This document shows, in pieces, positions 23,101 through 34,865 of a stretch of DNA of 64,000 nt. Position 1 is the stretch's first letter; every line of letters starts with the position of its first letter. The stretch is from Aquila chrysaetos chrysaetos (Eukaryota > Chordata > Aves > Accipitriformes > Accipitridae), in contig NC_044030.1 in the NCBI RefSeq assembly GCF_900496995.4, positions 11,901,851 to 11,965,850 on the forward strand. The letters are read 5' to 3'. Both the position numbers and the translations under genes were made by a program. The notes beneath the pieces were generated by a model. That model did no database searches. It had not been told where the DNA came from and worked only from the letters and a program-made list of their open reading frames with translations.

Positions 23101-26100
23101 ATTGGCATTGGAAAAAGACTGTGTTTTGCCACCAAAAAGTTAGTCTTTATCCCCTAGATTAGGTAGCAAACATCTTTTGTTTAGCTTGTTATCGACATGT
23201 GCAGAGGGTCTCCAGTTCCATGGTTCTTTTTGTGCAAACAGAAAAGTTATCTGCTTCCTCCTACAGGTAATTAGTCAAATGAGAAAAATGAGTGTATTTA
23301 AGGAAAAGTGGAACAAAAAGTCGGGTGTTCTTTGCAAACAGTGCAAGGGCATAGTATGAGTGTTGAGCCTGACTGTGCAGTCAGAGGATGCAGGGTTTCT
23401 TGAAGATCTGTGTCTGAAGAAGAGAATGGTATGAGGTTCCCCAGCATGTAGAACATCTCTCTCTCCAACCCCACTCAGATCCCCAAAAGTTATTAATAGC
23501 CCTTCCATCTGAATTGACCTCAATAGTAAGAGTCTTTGGTTTTTTTAAGAGTGTCTTTCTGGGGCTGTCCTTTCAGACCAGTAAAAAGACAAAGCTATGC
23601 AAGATTATTCTGATTATTCTCCAGCTGGCTACCATCTGCTTTTCAGCTAATAAGTACTCTGTCCTCCTAATTCCTGTCTGAATTTTCCCCTACTTCACAC
23701 CAGTCAGTGTAAAACATTGGGTTGTACATTATTACATTCTAATCGGAATTCAAAGATAAAATCATTTGCAATCCAATGTTCTCTCCAAAGAAAATAGCGG
23801 AAAATTCCGTCTCCTCCTAATTTAAAATTTGCTAAAATGCACTTTCTGATGTAGAGATATAAAACAACCAGTTTGAAATGTGAGAGAGTGTGTTTTGTAG
23901 AATTTGTTTGCGTGGGACCCCTAATGATTGAAACCTTCCAATGAGCATGTATGAGTCTACATGATGCTATTTATTGTCCCATAATATACTAACCATGGTC
24001 CTTAGGTTAAGACAGGGAACAAAGCTACCTCAACTTCTGTATTTGTACCTCACCTTCATACTGCACTAGGTCTTAAGCGCATATGTCCCTTTTAGAACTA
24101 ACTTCTAGTGCCAGATTTAACAGTTTTCATACAGCAATAAGTTTGACCTTGAAGACCCACATGATTTTTTTCTATTATGCCTTTGTGAATTTTGCCTTGG
24201 ATTTCAATGGCAGTAGAATAGGTACTTCCTAGTCAGTGAATGCCAAATACAAAGCTACTGTAGTAGCATCCTTATGTTCATGAGTGCACATAATTGCTAA
24301 TGATTCACTGCATTTCATAGTAAAATACAGTGCTGTGCAAATAAGTGTTTTGATGAGATCTGAGTTTCTGGCATCAGATCCCTACTACATGCCAATTTTT
24401 TCTGTAGCTCTTGCATCCTGCTTCCAGGCAGAAAAACACTCTGTCCCTACCTGAGACTGTTCAGGGTAAGCTACCAAATAGAAGCTGCACATATGGAAGA
24501 ATGCACTAAACATATTGCCTATGCGACTAGAATATAATGCAGTTAATCTAACAAAGTAATGAAATACTGTCTGTGAAGCCTTTTTGGTCCCTTTTGCTTT
24601 CATGAATAATATCTCTTTTTCTGTTCTTGCCTCACTAGAGCAAAGTACAGAGCCAGATTTTCAAAGTATTTAACCCTTTTCCACTCCTTAAGTAATGAAA
24701 CTGTAGGTTGAAAAAGTACTAGTACTGAATCTATCAGAATTGACCAAGGGTTTTACCAATGGTTTGGGGAAATGCTTTGCATTTAGCAAAGCACTTGAAA
24801 ATTTCAGGTTGCAATAGGTAACAGAGCCAGGATTTCACAGTCAGGATGTAACAGTGGTTACAATGAAACGGTCCTGGGACATTTAAACTCTGTGTATCTT
24901 GTTGGAAGAACCGTTTGTCCTTGAACAGCCACAACAAGAGTTCTTAGAAAAATTGTCTTCTCCTAAAGGATGGAAGGAATTTTAAATTGCAACAATAGGC
25001 TTGAGGCAGAAAGTTTGGGTGAGGTCTCAGAAGGGCAGAGGGGTCCTCTGAGCAGATCTCAAATTAATATATCGCTATGCTTATGCTTTCTGTGACCTGC
25101 TCTTGCGAACAAATTTGTACTGTAAACACACCTATGCATGGTGCGGTGTTTTTAAGTAACAACATTAAGCATAACCATTTCTGCATGCATCTGACAATAG
25201 GATAGTCAGGGCTAATCCATGCAACTGTTCTGAACAGAAAATAGACCGTGATTTAAAAAACAATGATAGCTGGATCTCCTTGCCTGGTAAAGACAAGGTC
25301 TGGAATTCCTCCACTGACAGGACTGTTATATTAAAGGTAATGCTTACTGATGAAATTGTGCCAGAGAGAATTAAAAGTGAATTCTAGATCTGCTCTCTGT
25401 GTTGTTTCTGAAGACCATACATAAAAGGGCCCGTTGTACCAGAGAAGTAACAAATCTGCTGACAGTCGTCCCAGTAGGGATTGCATGTTCAGACTATCTG
25501 CAGTGTTGAAATGGTCTCAGCATGAGCTGCTTTGCAGCTGATGCCCCATGCTGTGTCGTAAGAATGTGTCAAGAAAACTACTCTAGTCTACATATTGGGA
25601 AACTCCTCTGCAATGTTTAATATGATTGATACCAGAAACTTACACAGAAACCTTTCAAGACTCGGAAAATCTCCCATGTCAGAACTGCATTCTCTAGCAG
25701 TATGGCTTTACAGGCAATGTGTTGAGATTCAAGTTTCTGAGCGCAGATTGTGCTCTGCCTATAAATACATCAGTCCCTAAATGCTCATAAAAATCAGGCT
25801 GGAAGTGCCTTTGAGACCTGGCAGTTACCCATCTCTAACCCATCACTACAGCACCTTTAGTGTGAAAGGTATTACACAGAGATGCAAAATGCCAGGCCTG
25901 TGCTGCAAGAACTGACAATTTAGTTGGATGTCTCAACACAACAGCTTACATAGAATGGATGATATAGGGTCAGATTCTACCACCCCGGTCAAGAGCAGGA
26001 GCTCATTCTGCAGTCTGGTATGTACCAGGAGAAATGCTGAGAGGGGGTCATAGTGGCTGTTACTCTGCTAATTACAACATAATAAACAGTTACTGGAGCC

Positions 26101-29100
26101 AGGACTGTGGAGAGGTTGGATCAGATGCGGAGGAACTGCCTGTGGAAGAGCACCACATTTCTGCAGAATGCAGATCAAGAACACAATACTGATCCCGAGG
26201 GACACACACCCTGAGCACACTCACCTCCCACTCGTTCCATTCCAGGAAGAAAGGACCAGCTATCGTTTAGTGCCCCAGGAGGACAAACTGCACACTGATT
26301 AAAACTCCAAATTTTCTGTTAAAGGCGGCTTTGCAATGATCAGCTTGTATGACTGTAAAACTGCTATTTGTGACAATAGAAATTTAAAAAAAGAAACATA
26401 AAATTGCCCTGTGATCTGTGTATTACATTGTTTCTTAAAAGAAGGTAAACTCCACCATAGCACTATGACAAATGCTATTCTAAAAATAAATTTTATATAT
26501 CTTAGGAACTTCTGTGAATGTCCAAATCACTGGTTTTCTTCAAACGCTAATATATGCCCTGCCACCCATACTGTAGGATCAAGCAATATGTGGCAATTGA
26601 ATTCAATAAGACCAGGCGCTAAACCCACAAACAGAGCTCCTCTACAACTGCATGCGTTGTTTGGAGGATAGCATTGAGGACAGGAGTGGTATTTTTACCC
26701 AGAGGGGTTTTAAATGTAGCAAGGAGAGAAGCTCTCATCTCTGGATCATGGCTTGGAATCACATCCCAAGCTGTGGTGTCCTGAAGTCAAATTCAGAGCC
26801 AAGACTAGAAGCTGCCTCTGAAAAGCATTGTGATTATTCCTGCTTGTTCCAAGCTCAGCACTGGTCCTACAAGTTCTAGTGGCCATCAGAAGAGACCACA
26901 GGAGCTGAATGAAAATAAAGCCCCAGTAACTCTCAGGCCTGGGCATGGTACCTGCATAAAAAGCTTGAAGCTGCTATCATGCCGTCTTTGATCAAATAAG
27001 TAGTAGGTTTCTACTGGTAAAACTATAGTGTACGAAAAATCTCACTTTATCTAAAAAAAAAACCCAAACCACCACACAAAAAACTTTCATTTTTAAGTGG
27101 AAAAATTCTTATTTTTAAAATGTCCAAAATAATCCATTTCCATTTCATCCTCTGCTTAACTAGCAGAAAAGAAAGGAAAAATCACAGAGAAAGAGATTTC
27201 AGGGGCAGTACTAATATATTTATTTAACTTCAAATTCCCACATGTTCAATAAAAAACTTCAGTGGATTTTGGTGGATTAGCCTAGAAATATTGCTTAACT
27301 TGTATTTTGTTATGAAATCTTACCTCAGCTAAATGAACGGAGGAAGGCATTGACTGTAAATATCACTTTTTAAACATACATTTTTTATATCTCTTCCTAT
27401 ATTGTGGGAAATTTTCACTCCCATTAAACTTGCTTTCATACAAAAATTTTCTTGTTTTTACACTAAGAATGGAATAAAGCACGACTCAGATCTGCATGGC
27501 TGTATCTCAGGTTATATATTTACCATTCTATTTGTCACTAGAGTTTGCTGTCTTGCCTTGTAAAACCCCATATAACTTTTGACAGGGAACATCTAATCCT
27601 ACACAAAATGGAAAAACTTGACCTCTTCCTATATATATTTGCAGAGCTGTACAAATCTAGGTTCCCAGCGGGCTCACACTTTGCTCTCTTATGCAAGGCA
27701 AGCGATTGCTCACAACCCCAGCAAAGGCAGCATGCGGCTACCTGGTAGCCTGTTTTCTCATGGTGGGTCTGATCTTCAGGGATGCTGAACACCCATGGGC
27801 ACACACTGAGACCCTCACCTGCTTCCCTTGGGAACAGAAAGCGATGAAAGACCCTACTTCTCATTATGTTCATTAGCAGTATTTTAGCTGTTGGCTTCAG
27901 AGGTCATGAAATAAGACTTCCCAGTGCCATCAAAGAGCTGCTCTGTACATTGCAGAATAAGGTCTTGGAGTGACTAAGCCTGCAGGAGACTATCTGCCTG
28001 ACAACAACAGAGTGCTTTTATGTGGAAGTGGGAGTTGAACATGTCAGGGAGAGGGTCTGTTTTTGTGGCATTCCTTTGCTCAGTGGATAAAACTTGGGCT
28101 GTACTGAGTGTAAGTTTATTTACTCCCACAGAACTTTCACTGCATGCCAGGGCAGCAAAGTTCCCTGTAACCACCTATCGAGAGGCTTTACCTGACTCAA
28201 ACTAACTAGTATTTTTTTAATTTATCCTAATAGCATCCTGATGTCCCAGCAAAGACTGGCCAAAGTGTTTAAATATTTTTTGGTCTGAAAGAGACCAAAC
28301 TATCTTCTCTAAAAAATTGTATTTCCTCCTTCAGGAAACCTCTTCAGAAACTGGTTGTCTGTAACAATTTGACATAGGTTTCCAAACAAACAAACTAGCA
28401 GATGCATGAAGTTTCCATTCACTTTCCAAACAATTCCACAGGCAGTGAAAAATGGCTCATTTCAGTGGAAAATTCCTTGCCACTTTCTCCACATCTCAGG
28501 TTGCTACAAAAGAAAGGCTGTTTTTCTTCTCTCCTACCCCAGTAATTCAATGCATTTGTCTGATACAACATATGGTTGACAAAAAACAGCTATGTAAGAA
28601 CAGTTATTAAGACTTCCATCACAGAGGAACTTTTTGGAGTTGTGAGAGTTTAGTTATAGGAACTAGGACTTTGTGAGATGCTAGTAAATTACTCCATGCT
28701 TTATAACCATTACCCTAAGAGCTCAACCCTTGGAGCAGCTGCTTAGCATGCACATCGTATTGTACCACATCTCTGTTACCTACACAGTACAGGTCAGGTA
28801 AGATTTTTACACACAGCATGGAATATGCAATTTACTGTTGGACAGAATAGCCAGGATTTGCGTTTCTGTATCTAAGCTGCAGGCTCAGATTTTGAATGGT
28901 TAATCCTCATTACTCACTTCATATTTCTCTTGCTATCTCTTGCTTATTTCTCATAAGCTGTGAACAAAAACATCTATCAGCCAGGTTCTCTGTTCCCTCC
29001 CCCCCCAGCAAAGCATGGCTTTGAGACCCCTGAGTGGACGGTAACCATTCATCACCCATAGAGAAACATCTGGCATTTTAGAAAAGGCACATGAAAATGA

Positions 29101-30004
29101 CATTTTCAGAAGAGTCAGATCCAGCTCTGAACACAACCCATAGAAGTCTACTCCCTAAGTTACTTTAGAGGTACTGAAATGTATTTTTAAGACCCGAGTC
29201 CACTGACAACTGCTCTGAGTCCCTGCAAGGACTTGTGTTGTGATAATGTCGTAGTCTACTTGTCAAGTATGCCTATAAAATCCAAAAGCATTAGAAACAT
29301 TCCAGTGAACTCAATACCAATGGGGAATGAAGCTAAAACCTGTACCTTGCATGCTATTGATGATGGATTAGCCTTTGAAAAGTCCCCTAAGCCCATCTGG
29401 CTCCTAGGAGATTTTCAGAAGAGCCCAGAGGGTCAGCACATCAATTCCTTGAAACAGAGGAAAATAAAATCCTGCCAGGAAAAAGAAGGAAGAGAGACAA
29501 ATCACTTCTACACTCCCTAACATCGGCCAGCTATTGGAGTGCATGCTGACATCTCTCAAGCCCTCCAAAAAGGAAGTGACACTATCGCTAAGTCCCATTC
29601 AGCCATAGACCACCACATTCTTTCCTACAGACAGCTCCAGAGTTTTGATTCAGCTCTGGATCTCAGCTGACAGCCACTGCTGCCCTCCTGCCAGTGTGTC
29701 TACAGGCTTGGGTGCAATAGGCAACAGGAAAATAAAAGGGAAGGAAAAGGAGAAAATAAAATAAAAGTGTAATTTCTTTTTTCCCAAAATGAAGAATTGA
29801 GTTCTTTAACCTTTAAACATGCTTGTTTACTTACAGAAAGAGTATTTCAGGCACAAAAGGTTTGAGTATCAGTCACATACCGGGTTAAACTGTAATAGTA
29901 TCAGGATTGTCCCATGCAGTGCAGTCAGCTATATTATCCCCTATGAAGAAGTTGAAGTTGTAGTTTTTGTATACATACATATATATATACAAAATATGCA
30001 TCTT
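20155..30004. other. Intergenic region between cyclase gene and TMEM215; no gene seen
   Basis: No ORF over 111 codons and none with recognisable protein similarity. It is AT-rich with scattered short AT repeats (around 22030-22085 and 29968-29996). The part nearest 30004 presumably holds the TMEM215 3' UTR, and the part after 19102 holds the cyclase 3' UTR. Confidence 0.6.
28115..28120 (-). terminator. Candidate polyadenylation signal for TMEM215
   Basis: An AATAAA on the minus strand (tttatt on plus) about 1.9 kb beyond the TMEM215 stop; another occurs at 27219-27224. Which one is used, if either, cannot be decided from sequence alone. Confidence 0.2.
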
Positions 30005-30709
30005 TCACACTATGGTCTCCTGGTCTGAGTTGACTCCAGTAGGGTTTATGTAACAACAGTATCTGTCATAAGGGCTGTTCTCCTTGTAAGAGCAGACAAT
30101 GATACTGTCTTTAGGAGCAACAAAAATGTTGTCTTCAATGTCTGGGCAAGCAATGCTGTCCCTGGTGGGAGAAGAGCTCTTCTTCTCCAAGGCACTGTAT
30201 GTGGAGCCATCTCCCACGAACACATTCCCCGGCATCTCTGGGTAACAGGTCTCCAGGTATCTCAGCATCTCCTCCTGCTCCACCTTTCTGATGAGGCTCT
30301 TGCACTCTCCCATGGTGGTGGTGGTGGTGGTGCAGATGGACACAGAGTCCTCACCCCGCAGCACTCTCCTGTCCTTCTGGTACACTTTCTTGGCCAGCTC
30401 GTCACAGCTGCCCTTGCCAGACTCCAGGTCCGAGGGGGTCCTCAGCAGCTCCATGACGTCCCGGTCCGTGACTTGCTTGCAGCATGGACACTTGTTCTTG
30501 GGCCATTTGGTGCAGCCGTCGGTCTTTCTGGTGAGGGCAATCGCGGCGATGCCTGGCAGGCAGATGGCCGGCCCGATGGCCAGCAGCGGGATGTCCCCCA
30601 GGGTCTCTCCCTTGATGCCGGACACAGTGAACATGAAGCCGAACACCAGGAAGACGCTGACCAGAGCCACCACCAGCCCCGTCCGGGGGTTGATGTCGTC
30701 GGGTCTCAT
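30005..30709 (-). CDS. TMEM215: Transmembrane protein 215
   Basis: An intact single-exon coding sequence of 234 residues (the human protein is about 235). It starts MRPDDINPRTG and ends with NSPYDRYCCYIN and a terminal ETIV; the start region and C-terminal block match mammalian TMEM215 as I remember it. Two hydrophobic segments, about residues 11-31 and 39-60, predict a small two-pass membrane protein, followed by a cytosolic or lumenal tail with CPCC and ELLRTPSDLESGKGS. A six-threonine run made by ACC repeats (plus strand about 30313-30332) sits mid-protein where I recall a non-repetitive segment in human. An in-frame ATG four codons upstream (30721, MVRT) is in good context and may be the true start. 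TMEM215 has been reported as an endoplasmic reticulum protein of endothelial cells. It is convergent with the cyclase gene, 10.9 kb away. Confidence 0.96.
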   Translation of the reverse strand: MRPDDINPRTGLVVALVSVFLVFGFMFTVSGIKGETLGDIPLLAIGPAICLPGIAAIALTRKTDGCTKWPKNKCPCCKQVTDRDVMELLRTPSDLESGKGSCDELAKKVYQKDRRVLRGEDSVSICTTTTTTMGECKSLIRKVEQEEMLRYLETCYPEMPGNVFVGDGSTYSALEKKSSSPTRDSIACPDIEDNIFVAPKDSIIVCSYKENSPYDRYCCYINPTGVNSDQETIV

Positions 30710-30852
30710 GGTCCGCACCATCCTGCCGGCGTGCACGGGACCACTTCCCTTCACCGAAGCGGCCCCTCGGGGCAGGGGCTGGATGCTCCGCGGCAAGTGG
30801 CTGAAGTTTCCCGGGCGGTGAAGCGCCCTCCGCAGCCGGAGGGCGGGACGAG

Positions 30853-30895
30853 GACGGAGACGGGGACGGGGACGGGGACGGGGACTGGGACGGGC
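30853..30895. repeat. GGGGAC-type hexamer repeat
   Basis: Several copies of ggggac/gggacg units in tandem on the plus strand, about 150 bases upstream of the TMEM215 start. In the TMEM215 transcript the strand would be C-rich. Confidence 0.85.
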
Positions 30896-31205
30896 AGGGA
30901 CCGGGCCGGGCAGGCGGGCGGGAGCCGTCCTGCCTCCTCCCTCTCCGAGCCGCTCTGAGCCGCGCTCCGCAGACCGCTCCGCTAAGGCGGGAGCGGCCCC
31001 CCCCCGCCGGCAGCCCCGCCGCGCCCTCCCACGCGTGACGGCGGGCCCGCGTGGGCGCGGCGTGCAGCCTTGGGCACGGGGCGGGGGTGGGGGGCTCAAG
31101 CCCAGCAAAAGGGCCGGGGGGGACGGGGGAGGGGGCACAGAATAGGGACCCACGCGGTTTCTAGCAGCCGGCGGACGGGGAGCAAGCGGCCGCCAGGGAC
31201 ACCTG

Positions 31206-31276
31206 CCCTTCCTCCCTCCTCCTCCCTCCCTCCCTCCCTCCCTCCTTCCTCCTCCTCCTCCTCCTCCTCCTCCTCG
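31206..31276. repeat. CTCC/CTC polypyrimidine tract
   Basis: About 70 bases of nearly pure C and T on the plus strand, first as ctcc repeats and then as ctc repeats, inside the TMEM215 CpG island. A mirror-symmetric polypurine/polypyrimidine tract of this kind can form triplex DNA. Confidence 0.9.
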
Positions 31277-31584
31277 CCCAGCCCCGCCGGACCCCCGCAG
31301 CAGCCGTGAGTACGTGCACCGCCCACGGGTGCCGCGGCGCGGGGGGCTGCGGGCTCGGGGGTGGGGTGGGGTGGGGAGGCTCGGGAGGTTCCCCCCACCT
31401 GATGGGCAGCCACCGCGGCTTCGCTGGCGGCTGCCGCCACCCCGGGCAGACTTCCCCTCCCGGGCGGAGGGGACCCGGTCTGGGAAGCCGGCGCCGGACC
31501 CCACCGACGGGCGTCCTTCCCCGGGGTGCACCGGCCCCCGCTTCGGAAAGCCGGGACAGCGCTCCCTCTGCACGGCACGCCCCG

Positions 31585-31617
<33 letters not shown>
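31585..31617. repeat. 33-base poly-C run
   Basis: Thirty-three uninterrupted C on the plus strand, flanked by cacgccccg and gcctttgcgg. The exact length is likely to vary between reads and assemblies. Confidence 0.9.
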
Positions 31618-31618
<1 letters not shown>

Positions 31619-31699
31619 CCTTTGCGGGGCTGGGATTTGCGGAGTAAATCCTCCGGACAGAGAGCAGTCCTGCGCCAGACTCTCCTTTCCCGGGTTAGG

Positions 31700-34600
31700 T
31701 GCAAGTGGGGAACAAGGCTTTAGGAGATGCTCTGCTGCTGCTGCTGAATTTCATCCCGGAGGAGGCCTGTAGAGATGAAGCTTCTCACGGCGTTATCATC
31801 TCCCCAAGACCCCAAGAACAAATCTGGCTGTTGGGATGCACCCCACAGGGTTTCCCTTGGTGTCTGAGGCAGGCCGTAAATCGGCTGTGATGGTGATGTT
31901 CAGCCTCTGTGTTTTGATGCACGTGGGTGATGGTAATACAAAGTAAGCCCCGCCATCTGAATGAATATAGGATCTGAAATGTGTGGGAATGTGAGGAGGA
32001 GGCTTATGAGCAGCAGCATTTTCGGGCCGGTTGCTTCAACATTTAATGTGCCAGTGACATAAAGGAGTAAATGCTTTCACCTGGGGCAGACATACTGGGA
32101 GATAAAAAAGGAGTGATACTAGAAAGCGTCCAAGAGAATTAAGAGAATAAAAAAGGACATCCTGAACTAAATTGTAAAACCATGTTTTCTGTAAGTTTTC
32201 CCATTAACATGATTCCTTTTCCTCAGACTAGAAATTTGGAAAGCTCAGAGAAGCCATTTTAGAAAACACCCAAACACCCATTGTATTTCAGCCATAAAAA
32301 GTCCTGGTTTTTATTCATCCTCCCTACAGTACAACATGAACAAAACACCTCTGTGTTGTAGAGTTCCAAGCTGGCTTGCAGAGAGCAAGCCCGAGAACAC
32401 CAGAGAACATCCTGTCATTAATGGGCACAACTCCTGCTTTACAGGGCACTTTCTTCATAAACAGGGTGTCAAGTGATAGCCTTTGTTGTCTTAATTTGAA
32501 GGAAGAGTAAGTGTGGGAACAGAATTACACATACTGAGAGAAGTGTTTAAGTTGGTGGCAGTGGCCTGGTTTTGAGATTAAAAGTTTGTAATGGACCATG
32601 ATCATCGTTTGAACTCGTCCTCCAGAAAGTTGTCCAGCAAAAACCACACCGAGCCTCTCATCTGTTGTGGAGCAGGCTGAAGCAGGAATAACTTGGACTC
32701 TGTTAGGAATACCCTCCGACTTGACTGAAAGACTTCAAAATCAGACTTTCCAGTTATATTTCAGCACAAGTTAACTTCTGCTTTTGTCACTGTGCAGGAT
32801 TTAGCAGGGTGAGAAATGACTGTAGTGTCTCGGCTCGTATTTTCTGGAGTGAGAATTTGCTGCTTGTTTCCATCTGCTGTTATTCAGATATACAGCTTTT
32901 ATGTCCTCACATTAGAATGAATAATGCCTTTTTTACCCATCTGCTAAGTTCTGGATGAAAGGAAGTGATCAACCTTCAGCCAGTCTGTCCCACATAGCTA
33001 AAATATTGTAAAGGTTATGTTATGAGTTGGGTTATGTTGGTAACTAATGCCGTGAAACTCACTATTCCTGCTCCCTGACCTTCTTTCACCTCCCCTCATA
33101 CATTTGAATAGTCTTTAAGATTTCCTGTTGGGTTGGAAATTGGTCTTTTGCTGAAAAACAAACAATGTTGCTTGGGAATAGCAATTAGCTGTAGCTGTAT
33201 TAATCAACAGTCCTTCAGAGAAAGGAAAACTGCATCAGTAGATGACACAGAAATGTAAATATCATTAGTGGCATCAGTGAAGGGGAAAAAATACTGTAAG
33301 AACTGCAGTACATGTCAGAAGAACTAACAGAAATAAGAATGGCCCTTCAAATTTAAACGACAGGGTTACTGAGATGGAAGAGAGAACATCTACTTTGGAA
33401 CAGAAAGCTGTTAGTGGGCAGAAGAATACTTACAGAAAATGTCAGGACAAAGGTGGAAGTAAATGCCTCCTATTTGTCCCTTTTTGAGTGGTTTCCAAGA
33501 CTAACAGTATGAAAATTGTATGCTTCCTGGGGGGGATAGAAAAGGGAAACCAACCACCACGTTCCAGGAAAGCATGCTACAATTGTTAAAACTGTGTTCC
33601 CAAGCTAGAAAGCAAGAGATCAGCAAGTATCCACTTGCACAACTGAGCAGCAATGCAAATGGTTGAATTTTCCATCCTGTTTATTACTAGAGAAAAAAAT
33701 TGCTTCTTTGAGGTGAAATATGTTTCTGTTGTGGTGCCTTACACAAAAGGTTTGCATTAGCTAGCTTTGGAAAATCCAAAGTTTTAATTGAACAGACGGT
33801 GATGGTGATTAACAATATTTTATTGCTATTACCCATAACTTAAAATGTTCACTCAAAGCAAAATTGGAGCTGAACTTAGGGCAAAAAATGTGTTCCTATT
33901 CTACGCTGTGATTTTGTCAGCTCTTTTAGGATTGGTCCAATTGGATTAATCTCTGGAAGACACTTTTGGGAAGATCTAGGATTCATTAAGAGAAGGCTGA
34001 GAATGGACATCCCTTAACAGGGCAGGCAGAATGCTGCTATTGGACACTGGTATGTGTCATGCGTAAATAGGGATATTAAATGCTAAACCAGTATGTTCTG
34101 GACTGGGACACTAGTTTCAGCTTGCTCACCATGCATTTCCCCTATATACACAGTTTGATACAAATCCCATTTCCTGTCCCACATAGTTTAATGTAACGGA
34201 TAATCAGGTAGTGTATGCCATCCTCTCACTGTTTGAAATTCATAGCTGAAAGCAGTGAGCACTGTTGGTAAAATATGTAAGCACTATTCAGGTTGAAAGC
34301 TTCTACAGAGGTGTCACCTCCCTAAGCTCCTTACGGCTGTGGTGTGGAACCTGGAGAACTGCAAATTAGAGCTGGCTTCAAATTGAAAATAAAGATTTTT
34401 AAAAAAGAGCTAATTCAAAGTACCGTTGACTATTGTAGTGTTAGTTGTGTTAAATATCAAGGGTGCCCAAAAGTGCTCAACCTCCTTTTTTATCATCTTT
34501 ATCCATCAAAAGTAAAATACAGAAATATGAATGGCTCCTGTTGAGCATTAACTAGAAAGGTGGGAACATTAACATGTCAAAGATCTGAAAGTCTTCAGCA

Positions 34601-34865
34601 GCTCTGGTCTCATGCAGTGGTCTGAGCCCAGTGCATGTCTATAGGAATAACTCATCCTTCCAAAAGGGTTGGATCCCTCAGATAGGGATGACCCTATCCG
34701 CTTTTTTATCTCCACTGCTTTTAGCACTTGCCACCTCACAATGCAAATGTCATCTAGCCTTTATTTGCTGACCAGTTATATTGAGGCTGAAATATTAAGA
34801 ATCAGCCAGTTGGGTTGTTACCGTTTCAACTTGAAGTAATGTTTTAAATCTATGGCAGGCTGTTT
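31700..34865. other. Region upstream of TMEM215; no gene seen
   Basis: Ordinary-composition sequence after the CpG island. I see no ORF with recognisable coding content and no clear repeat. Distal TMEM215 regulatory sequence is possible but unsupported. Confidence 0.5.

Larger units (their letters stand above)
30400..31700 (-). promoter_or_regulatory. TMEM215: CpG-island promoter and 5' region of TMEM215
   Basis: Base composition changes sharply to very high GC with many CG dinucleotides, covering the start of the coding sequence and about 1 kb upstream, then falls back near 31700. This is the only such island in the window. Within it are GGGGAC repeats (about 30858-30893), a CTCC/CTC tract (about 31206-31274), a gggtggggtggggtgggg stretch (about 31359-31377) and 33 consecutive C (31585-31617). 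No TATA box is obvious. The transcription start and any 5' UTR intron are not determinable here. Confidence 0.75.

Noticed and set aside
30710-31573. A 522-codon minus-strand protein including all sequence upstream of TMEM215
   Set aside because: The N-terminal 288 codons are proline, arginine and glycine low-complexity translation of a CpG island with simple repeats, while the recognisable protein starts at MRPDD (or MVRT). Only the TMEM215 part is annotated.
30473-31772. Several long plus-strand ORFs opposite TMEM215
   Set aside because: They are antisense shadows of TMEM215 and of GC-rich simple repeats, with no recognisable domains.
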